Positions 8,225-12,520 of a stretch of 12,520 bases of DNA are shown here, one piece after another. Numbering within the stretch: the first letter of the stretch is position 1; each line of letters begins with the position of its first letter. The translations under genes were made by a program, and so were the position numbers. This stretch comes from Thermoleophilia bacterium. Lineage in GTDB: Bacteria > Actinomycetota > Thermoleophilia > Gaiellales > Gaiellaceae. Under the pieces are notes generated by a model. That model was not told the origin of the DNA, searched no databases, and saw only the letters and a list, made by a program, of their open reading frames with translations. The stretch is taken from contig JAICYG010000072.1 in assembly GCA_025934335.1 (NCBI GenBank), forward strand, positions 1 through 12,520, given 5' to 3'.

Positions 8225-8253
8225 GGTGTCTGACACCCAAGGTGTCAGACACC
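8225..8253. repeat. tandem palindromes forming a 13-bp inverted repeat
   Basis: GGTGTCTGACACC (8225-8237) and GGTGTCAGACACC (8241-8253) are perfect reverse complements separated by CAA. Each arm is itself a 6-bp palindrome around one central base (GGTGTC-N-GACACC). The element begins 1 nt after the prs hairpin. It resembles REP- or REPIN-like short palindromes more than a terminator, but it could also add to bidirectional termination. Confidence 0.75.
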
Positions 8254-8283
8254 ACTTCGCCACGACGGCGGTCACTCGACAGC

Positions 8284-8296
8284 TGTCAGGCACCAC
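8284..8296. repeat. partial third copy of the palindromic motif
   Basis: TGTCAGGCACCAC matches TGTCAGACACCAC at 8244-8256 with one change (A to G). It lies 4 nt beyond the stop codon of the minus-strand ATPase gene. Confidence 0.45.
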
Positions 8297-8300
8297 GTCG

Positions 8301-9431
8301 CTACCCCGCGTCGATCCGCCGGATCCAGTCCGCGAACAGCGGGTCGACGACCCGGTAGCGCCTGGCGTCGACCTCGAGGTCGGCAGAGTCGAGCAGCCGC
8401 CGGACAGCGCTCTGCGCGGTGGGCTTCTCGAGTTGCAGCCGGTCGAGGATCGCCTGCCGGTACGGCGACCCGCCGCCGGCGACGATCGACCGCAGCGTCT
8501 TCTGCTCGCTCGCGTGGATCCGCCGCCACTGCGCGTCGAACTCGCCGTCGAGCTCGTTCATCGCCGCGTCGTGCGTCTCGCGCCACGTGTCGAGGGTTGC
8601 CGCGGCGCCGCTCGGCACCCGCTCCCAGAGGTGGTGGGCGAGCAGGATCGTACGCTGGGGATGGCCCTCGGCCGCTTCGAGCAGCGGCCCGAGTGCCTCG
8701 CCGACGCCGCGGCCCGTTGCGACGAAGCGGTCGGCGACGTGCGCGGCGATGTCCGCGTCCGCGAGCCGTCCGAGCCGGAGCGGCACCGCCGACTCGTAGA
8801 GCGGCCGTCCCCTCGTCTCGAACAGCCGCCGCATCAGTCCGGGCTCCGATCCGGCGAACACGTACGACGCGACGTCGCCCTGATGCTGGATGTGGCTGCG
8901 GAGCAGCCCGTCGAGGCCGTCGATCCGGCCGACGTCCTGGAACTCGTCGAACGCGATCAGCGCCCGGAAGCTGCCGCTCTCGTCGAGCCGTAGCGGCAGG
9001 TCGAGGAGCGCGTGCAGCGCCGCCAGTGGGTCGGTGCTCGGCGTCGTCTGGATGCGCGCGCCGATGCCGTAGGCGCCGAGCGACAGCCCGAGACCTGTTC
9101 GCTGCAGAAATGCCTCGATCCGGTCGCGCAGCGACCCGCGCAGGTGCCGCGCGTAGGCGCGCTCGATGCGGATCGTCACGTCGGCGAGCGAGCCGACGCG
9201 GTAGAGGTCGACGAGAACCGGGATCAGGCCCTCGTTCCGAACGCCGTCCGCCAGGGCCCGTTTCAGCAGGGTCGTCTTGCCGTACTTGCGAGGGGCGTAG
9301 AGCCGCACGAAGTGACCGCCGACGGCGTGCCGAAGGAGCGCCGCGGTCTCGCCGTCGCGGTCGATGATCTCCTCGGGCGAGACGGGGCGAGAGTAGATGA
9401 ACGGGTTGACGTCGACGATCACGGGTGTCAC
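8301..9431 (-). CDS. AAA-type ATP-binding protein of the archaeal ATPase-like (ATPase_2) family
   Basis: A P-loop ATPase of 376 residues from GTG 9431. The N-terminus DVNPFIYSRPVSPEEIIDR resembles the start of this family. Walker A reads APRKYGKT at 46-53, with Ala for the first Gly; I recall YAPRRYGKT-type loops as common in this group. Walker B is AFDEFQ with D162 and E163, followed by a sensor-like FAGSEPG near 192-198. The C-terminus (~306-373) looks like a winged helix (SPYRQAILDRLQLEKPTAQSAVRRLLDSADL) followed by YRVVDPLFADWI, also family-like. The cellular function is unknown; relatives are STAND-like or MoxR-unrelated orphan ATPases, some near toxins, but no partner is visible here. 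It is the only minus-strand gene, convergent with prs and divergent from rplY, and it interrupts an otherwise conserved block. GTG 9431 was chosen for the TAnnnT box 8 nt upstream; GTG 9422 and TTG 9443 are alternatives. Confidence 0.85.
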   Translation of the reverse strand: MTPVIVDVNPFIYSRPVSPEEIIDRDGETAALLRHAVGGHFVRLYAPRKYGKTTLLKRALADGVRNEGLIPVLVDLYRVGSLADVTIRIERAYARHLRGSLRDRIEAFLQRTGLGLSLGAYGIGARIQTTPSTDPLAALHALLDLPLRLDESGSFRALIAFDEFQDVGRIDGLDGLLRSHIQHQGDVASYVFAGSEPGLMRRLFETRGRPLYESAVPLRLGRLADADIAAHVADRFVATGRGVGEALGPLLEAAEGHPQRTILLAHHLWERVPSGAAATLDTWRETHDAAMNELDGEFDAQWRRIHASEQKTLRSIVAGGGSPYRQAILDRLQLEKPTAQSAVRRLLDSADLEVDARRYRVVDPLFADWIRRIDAG

Positions 9432-9445
9432 GCGAGCATACAATA
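9432..9445 (-). promoter_or_regulatory. candidate -10 box of the ATPase gene
   Basis: On the minus strand TATTGT (9445 down to 9440) fits TAnnnT and lies 8 nt before GTG 9431, again a leaderless arrangement. TACTTT (9450-9445) and TATGCT (9440-9435) are overlapping alternatives in this short AT-rich patch. Confidence 0.35.
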
Positions 9446-9497
9446 AAGTATCTCCGCCTCATACCGTTTCGTATGCCCGGACGATACCGTTGGTCGC
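9438..9497. promoter_or_regulatory. three ATAC elements at 23-bp intervals, possible operator
   Basis: ATAC occurs at 9438, 9461 and 9484, exactly 23 bp apart. The first two have an inverted partner, giving ATAC-N6-GTAT (9438-9451 and 9461-9474). The second and third share ATACCGTT. The first site covers the ATPase -10, and the third overlaps the spacer of the rplY promoter. A single regulator could therefore act on both genes. Confidence 0.4.
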
Positions 9498-9506
9498 AGC
9501 TACAAT
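9478..9506 (+). promoter_or_regulatory. candidate promoter for leaderless rplY
   Basis: TACAAT at 9501-9506 is one mismatch from the consensus -10 and lies 8 nt before GTG 9515. With a 17-nt spacer the -35 would be CGGACG at 9478-9483, sharing only G-A-C with TTGACA. There is no Shine-Dalgarno before GTG 9515. Confidence 0.5.
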
Positions 9507-9514
9507 CCCGCGCC

Positions 9515-10210
9515 GTGGCAGGAGAGCGCGTCAAGCTTCTGGTCCAGAACCGCTCCGTGCTCGGCTCCGCCGAGTCGCGGCGCCTGCGCCGGCAGGGGCT
9601 GATCCCCGGCGTCCTCTACGGACAGGAGCAGCCGGTCGCGATCTCGATCCCCGAGCGCGACCTGCGCGCAGCGCTGACGGGCAAGGGCGGCACGAACGCG
9701 GTGCTCGACGTCGTCGTCGACACCGGCAAGGCGCACGCCTCGGTGCTCAAGGAGTACCAGCTCGACCGGGTTCGCGGCACGATCACGCACGTCGACCTCC
9801 AGGAGGTCCGGCTCGACCAGCCGATCCACGCGACGGTCTCGCTCCACCTGACGGGCGAGGCGGCCGGGACGAAGGAGGGCGGCGTCCTCAACCAGGTGGT
9901 CACCGAGATCACGGTCGAGGCGCTGCCGATGGAGGTGCCGGCGTCGGTCGAGTTCGACGTCTCCGGGATCCATCTCGGCGAGTCGGCGCATCTGTCGCAG
10001 ATCGCGCTGCCGGAGGGGGTCACGCTGCTCGACGACGGCGACGCCGTCCTCGTCTCCGTCATGCAGCCCACCCGCGAGGAGCCGGAGGAGCTCGAGGCGG
10101 GCGAGGAGGAGGCCGCGGTCGGCGAGGTCGCCGAGGAGGGGGCGGCCGCGGAGGGCGCTCCGGACTCGGGTGCCGGCGAGTCCGGCGAGCCCGGCACCGC
10201 CGAGGGCTAA
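9515..10210 (+). CDS. rplY: 50S ribosomal protein L25/general stress protein Ctc
   Basis: A 5S rRNA-binding ribosomal protein of 231 residues, the long Ctc/TL5 form with two domains and a tail. Residues 1-95 form the L25 beta-barrel (LLVQNRSVLGSAESRRLRRQ, then GLIPGVLYG, VLKEYQLDRVRGTITHVDLQEV). Residues ~96-187 match the TL5-type C-terminal domain (VVTEITVEALPMEVPASVEFDVSGI, ending DAVLVSVMQPT). Residues 188-231 form a strongly acidic Glu/Gly/Ala tail without clear structure. GTG 9515 is chosen because MAGERVKLLVQNR fits the N-terminus and TACAAT lies 8 nt upstream. The reading frame is open further upstream, but those codons cross the promoter region. It is followed by pth, as in the ctc-pth pair of many bacteria. 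Confidence 0.93.
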   Translation: MAGERVKLLVQNRSVLGSAESRRLRRQGLIPGVLYGQEQPVAISIPERDLRAALTGKGGTNAVLDVVVDTGKAHASVLKEYQLDRVRGTITHVDLQEVRLDQPIHATVSLHLTGEAAGTKEGGVLNQVVTEITVEALPMEVPASVEFDVSGIHLGESAHLSQIALPEGVTLLDDGDAVLVSVMQPTREEPEELEAGEEEAAVGEVAEEGAAAEGAPDSGAGESGEPGTAEG

Positions 10211-10214
10211 GGAG
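10209..10214 (+). promoter_or_regulatory. Shine-Dalgarno of pth
   Basis: AAGGAG begins in the rplY stop codon (TAA 10208-10210) and lies 11 nt before GTG 10226, slightly long but the best candidate. It supports coupling of pth to rplY. Confidence 0.5.
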
Positions 10215-10225
10215 CACCGCCGGCC

Positions 10226-10828
10226 GTGCGCCTGTGGCCGCGTCGCCACGGCACCTCGTACGACCTGCTCGTCGCCGGCCTCGGCAACCCGGGTCGGGAG
10301 CACGCGCGCAACCGGCACAACATCGGCTGGCTCGTAGTCGACGAGCTCGCGCGCCGGCACGAGGGCTCCTGGAAGCAGAAGTTCAACGGCAAGCTCGCCG
10401 AGACGCGCATCGACGGTCACAAGGTCGCGCTGCTGAAGCCAGAGACGTACATGAACGATTCCGGCCGGTCGGTGCGCGCGGCGATGCAGTTCTTCAAGCT
10501 CGAGCCGGACGCGGTCCTCGTCGTCCACGACGAGAGCGACCTCCCGCTCGCGCGCCTGCAGGCGCGGCTCGGGGGCGGCACCGCCGGGCACAACGGTGTG
10601 CGTTCCGTCGCGAAGCACCTCGGCACGTCCGACTTCCTCCGGCTCCGCATCGGCGTCGGCCGCCCCGAGCGGGGCGACCCGCGCGAGCTCGCCGACTGGG
10701 TGCTCGCCGACTTCGAGCCGCACGAGGATCCGGACGCGATCGTCGCCTCTGCCGCCGACGCCGTCGAGTTGCTCGACGCCGAGGGGCTCGAGGCGACGCA
10801 GCGAGCCGTCAACACCCGCCGGTCCTAG
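10226..10828 (+). CDS. pth: peptidyl-tRNA hydrolase
   Basis: A 200-residue Pth1 enzyme that cleaves the ester bond of peptidyl-tRNAs dropped from ribosomes, recycling tRNA. Motifs in order are AGLGNPGREHARNRHNIGW (N21 and probable catalytic H31), LKPETYMNDSG, VVHDESDLPLARL with the conserved HD, GGGTAGHNGVRSVAKHLG, and LRIGVGRP. Length and motif order are normal. The first ~12 residues (MRLWPRRHGTSY) are a short basic extension before the first strand. The GTG start is supported by AAGGAG upstream and by the 15-nt gap from rplY. It probably belongs to one transcript with rplY. Confidence 0.95.
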   Translation: MRLWPRRHGTSYDLLVAGLGNPGREHARNRHNIGWLVVDELARRHEGSWKQKFNGKLAETRIDGHKVALLKPETYMNDSGRSVRAAMQFFKLEPDAVLVVHDESDLPLARLQARLGGGTAGHNGVRSVAKHLGTSDFLRLRIGVGRPERGDPRELADWVLADFEPHEDPDAIVASAADAVELLDAEGLEATQRAVNTRRS

Positions 10829-10845
10829 CAGGGAAGCGCGCCGCG

Positions 10846-10867
10846 GCCTACCCCGGCCGGGGGAGGC
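10846..10867 (+). terminator. imperfect hairpin after pth
   Basis: GCCT-A-CCCC, loop GGCC, GGGG-G-AGGC forms two 4-bp stems separated by one A.G mismatch. The core CCCCGGCCGGGG (10851-10862) is a perfect DNA palindrome. It lies 18 nt after the pth stop without a U-tract. It could be a terminator, a processing structure or part of a 5' leader for the next gene. I see nothing else clear in the 134-nt gap except SD-like AAGGAGG at 10907-10913, which has no start codon after it. Confidence 0.4.
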
Positions 10868-10948
10868 AATGGGCGGCGAACCCGGTCACACTGCGCCCGC
10901 CAACGACAAGGAGGCGCGTCTCCGTCTCTCCGCGCGCCGCCCCTGCCG

Positions 10949-10955
10949 AAGGGAG
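10949..10955 (+). promoter_or_regulatory. Shine-Dalgarno of the NlpC/P60 gene
   Basis: AAGGGAG lies 7 nt before ATG 10963. This fixes the start, although the frame is open far upstream across pth and rplY as shadow sequence. Confidence 0.65.
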
Positions 10956-10962
10956 CCTGCCC

Positions 10963-11448
10963 ATGACCGACCGCGTCCGCCTCGCGACGGCCGTCCTCGT
11001 GCTCGTCGCCTCGTTTTTCGCCCGCGCCGCCTGCGCGCTCGCCGGCATCGACCGCAACCCGACGCCGCCGAGCCGTGCCACGCTGCTCGCGGCCGAGCAG
11101 GCGCGCATCGTCCGCTTCGCCCGCCACTACCTCGGCATCCGCTACTCGTACGGCGGCACGTCGCCCACGAGCGGGTTCGACTGCTCGGGCTTCACGCGGT
11201 TCGTCTACGCGCACTTCGGGATCGCGCTGCCGCACTACTCAGGCGGGCAGTTCGGCATCGGCCGCCGCGTCTCGCGCGCCGGCCTGCGCCCCGGCGACCT
11301 CGTCTTCTTCGACGGGCTCGGCCACGTCGGCATCTACGTCGGTGCCGGCCGCTTCATCCATGCGCCGCATACCGGCACCCATGTGTCGATCGACCCGCTC
11401 GCCGGCTGGTACGGCGCGGAGTACGACGGCGCGCGCCGGCTGCTCTAA
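10963..11448 (+). CDS. NlpC/P60-family cysteine peptidase, exported
   Basis: A protein of 161 residues, probably a peptidoglycan endopeptidase cutting stem peptides outside the membrane. Residues 1-28 form a signal peptide or N-terminal anchor (basic start, LATAVLVLVASFFARAACALA). The NlpC/P60 domain covers ~45-161: YLGIRYSYGGTSPTSGFDCSGF contains nucleophile C74, GLRPGDLVFF follows, GHVGIYVG contains H121, and FIHAPHTG contains H133. The spacing C-47-H-12-H is like that of E. coli Spr (about 51 and 12), so the triad looks complete. It carries no SH3, LysM or coiled-coil targeting domain, so localisation must depend on the N-terminus. It sits between pth and mfd, an addition to the conserved block, and ends 8 nt before the mfd-leader hairpin. 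Confidence 0.9.
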   Translation: MTDRVRLATAVLVLVASFFARAACALAGIDRNPTPPSRATLLAAEQARIVRFARHYLGIRYSYGGTSPTSGFDCSGFTRFVYAHFGIALPHYSGGQFGIGRRVSRAGLRPGDLVFFDGLGHVGIYVGAGRFIHAPHTGTHVSIDPLAGWYGAEYDGARRLL

Positions 11449-11456
11449 CCGGACTA

Positions 11457-11499
11457 CCATGGCTTCCCCGCCGGACGCGTAGTCCGGCCGAAGCCATGG
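11457..11499 (+). promoter_or_regulatory. long hairpin covering the mfd start codon, with an alternative pairing upstream
   Basis: CCATGGCTTC (11457-11466) pairs with GAAGCCATGG (11490-11499), 10 bp. Inside it, GCCGGAC (11470-11476) pairs with GTCCGGC (11482-11488) around GCGTA. That makes a 17-bp hairpin with one CCC/C internal loop. The mfd ATG (11496-11498) lies in the outer right arm. Upstream CCGGACTA (11449-11456) is fully complementary to TAGTCCGG (11480-11487), so it competes with the inner stem. The element could terminate nlpC, modulate mfd, or both. A seven-codon frame MASPPDA starts at ATG 11459 and stops at TAG 11480-11482. Confidence 0.5.
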
Positions 11500-12520
11500 A
11501 CCGTCCCGTTCTCCACACGATCGTCGAGCGCCTCCGCTCGGAGGAGCGCCTGCAGCAGCTCGCTGCGGCGCTGCCGTCTCGCGCGCGCGTCTCCGAGCCG
11601 GTGCTGCCGCTCGTGCTCGCCGCCCTGCACGAGGAGCTCGGGCACGGGCTCGTCGTGCTCCTGCCCGAGGACGCTGATGCGCGCGACGCTGCCGAGGCCG
11701 CCGGGTGGTTCCTCGGCGACGACGAGGTCGCGCTCTTCCCTTCGCGCGGCGTCACCTGGTGGAGCGGCCTCGAGCCGCCGCCGCACCTCGTCGGCGAGCG
11801 GGCAAGGGCTCTCGAGGTGCTCGCGCGCGGCGGGCTCGTCTGCGCGTCGGCGGCCGCTGTCGCAGAAGGGCTGCCGCCTGCGCAGGAGCGGCCCGCGTCG
11901 CTCACCGTCCGTACGGGCGACGAGCCGGGAATCGACTCGCTCGCCGAGCACTTTGCCTCGGCGGGCTACGAGCGCGTCGAACGCGTCGAGGAGCGCGGCC
12001 AGTTCGCCGTTCGCGGCGGCCTCGTCGACGTCTTCCCGACGACCGGTCGAGAACCGCTCCGGATCGAGCTCTTCGGCGACGAGATCGAGCAGATCCGCGC
12101 GTTCTCGCCCTTCACGCAGCGTGCGTTGCGCCAGGTGGAGGAAGCGACGATCTACCCCGCCGCCGAGCGGCGCCGCGAGCTCGTCGAGGTCGACCTCGGC
12201 CCGGAGGAGGGCGAGGAGGAGGAGCGGAAGCCTCAGGTGCCCGACGATCTCGTGGCGGCGTTCGACCGGCCGCCCGACGTCGTCTGGTCGCCCGACGAGG
12301 TGCAGGCCGCGTGGGAGGAGCAGGCGCTCGCGCCGGTCGATCTCGACGGCGCGACCCTGTTCACCCAGCTGCCGCAGGGACAGCCGTTCAGCTTCGACGC
12401 GCAGCGGCCGGCGCTCGCGGCCCGCGGGCTCGCCGAGGCCGAGAATGAGCTGAACGGGCTCCTGCGGCAGGGGCTCGACCTCGTTGTCGCGTTCCCGCAC
12501 CGCGGCGAGGCGCTCCGCCA
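11496..12520 (+). CDS. mfd: transcription-repair coupling factor Mfd (N-terminal part, cut by window end)
   Basis: The frame is open from ATG 11496 to the window edge, about 341 codons of a protein normally over 1,100 residues. Mfd is an ATP-driven translocase that displaces stalled RNA polymerase and recruits UvrA through its UvrB-like N-terminal module, which is the part seen here. Evidence is the early LVLLPEDADARDAAEAAGWF / EVALFPSRGVTWWSGL segment, then the UvrB-homology motif RGGLVDVFPTTGREPLRIELFG (written here as two adjoining blocks, RGGLVDVFP and REPLRIELFGDEIEQIR), followed by FSPFTQRAL. The RNAP-interacting, helicase and C-terminal domains lie beyond the window. A Glu-rich insert (PEEGEEEERK) occurs near residue 240. 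There is no Shine-Dalgarno, and the start codon is inside a hairpin. Its place after pth matches the conserved order. Confidence 0.9.
   Translation, partial: MDRPVLHTIVERLRSEERLQQLAAALPSRARVSEPVLPLVLAALHEELGHGLVVLLPEDADARDAAEAAGWFLGDDEVALFPSRGVTWWSGLEPPPHLVGERARALEVLARGGLVCASAAAVAEGLPPAQERPASLTVRTGDEPGIDSLAEHFASAGYERVERVEERGQFAVRGGLVDVFPTTGREPLRIELFGDEIEQIRAFSPFTQRALRQVEEATIYPAAERRRELVEVDLGPEEGEEEERKPQVPDDLVAAFDRPPDVVWSPDEVQAAWEEQALAPVDLDGATLFTQLPQGQPFSFDAQRPALAARGLAEAENELNGLLRQGLDLVVAFPHRGEALR

Noticed and set aside
9424..9430. GGTGTCA near the ATPase start, like the palindromes beyond its 3' end
   Set aside because: Only 7 bases match and no palindrome is formed, so it does not support flanking repeats of an insertion.
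8272..9534. Longer minus-strand open frame of 420 codons across the ATPase locus
   Set aside because: Its protein is Arg/Pro/Ala-rich with no motifs. The frame ending at 8301 carries Walker A, Walker B and the winged helix.
10851..10900. GGGGGAGGCA and CGAACCCGG resemble pieces of a ydaO (c-di-AMP) riboswitch
   Set aside because: The conserved GGGGTGAATC-like block and the terminal AACCCGtCAGCTcACC-like block are missing and the spacing is far too short.
9397..10962. Open frame upstream of and continuous with the NlpC/P60 gene (683 codons in all)
   Set aside because: It covers rplY and pth in the wrong frame and is Arg-rich. The SD at 10949-10955 and the signal peptide place the start at 10963.
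11454..12500. Minus-strand open frame opposite mfd
   Set aside because: A Leu/Arg/Glu-rich shadow, while the plus frame from 11496 shows Mfd UvrB-like motifs.

Overview
The window is GC-rich, with G/C at most third codon positions. It carries a dense run of housekeeping genes, all but one on the + strand. The MetRS resembles actinobacterial enzymes as I remember them (a QFSSSR signature loop and a four-cysteine zinc knuckle). There is also an M23 peptidase with an Ala/Pro-rich linker, and a gene order metG-tatD-ksgA-ispE-glmU-prs-rplY(ctc)-pth-mfd like the Bacillus subtilis metS-to-mfd block. Together these point to an actinomycetotal chromosome, perhaps a deep lineage such as Thermoleophilia. 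The phylum is a reasonable inference; the class is a guess.

Layout. (1) 91-1512: secreted or anchored M23-family protein whose reading frame runs 215 nt into metG. (2) 1298-5353: metG, tatD, rsmA/ksgA and ispE, joined by GTGA or ATGA 4-nt overlaps, so one translationally coupled operon. (3) 5374-5733: small four-helix membrane protein of unknown function. (4) 5752-5822: tRNA-Gln(UUG), with glmU starting only 15 nt beyond it. (5) glmU and prs overlap, and prs ends inside a 14-bp hairpin. (6) 8225-8296: tandem palindromes, then a minus-strand AAA-type ATPase convergent with prs and divergent from rplY; this is the only piece that interrupts the conserved block. (7) rplY, pth, an NlpC/P60 hydrolase, and the first ~341 codons of mfd, which runs off the end.

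The genes serve translation (MetRS, 16S rRNA dimethylation, 5S-binding L25/Ctc, peptidyl-tRNA hydrolase, tRNA-Gln), envelope precursor supply and remodelling (GlmU for UDP-GlcNAc, IspE for isoprenoids, M23 and NlpC/P60 proteins), PRPP supply (Prs) and DNA repair (TatD, Mfd).

I see no clear new defence or mobile system. The non-routine signals are regulatory or structural. Five genes without a Shine-Dalgarno have a TAnnnT box 7-9 nt before the start codon, suggesting leaderless transcripts. Three ATAC elements lie exactly 23 bp apart in the ATPase/rplY divergent promoter region. A long hairpin with an alternative upstream pairing partner covers the mfd start codon. A palindrome cluster lies between prs and the ATPase. 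No gene-free stretch exceeds about 135 nt.
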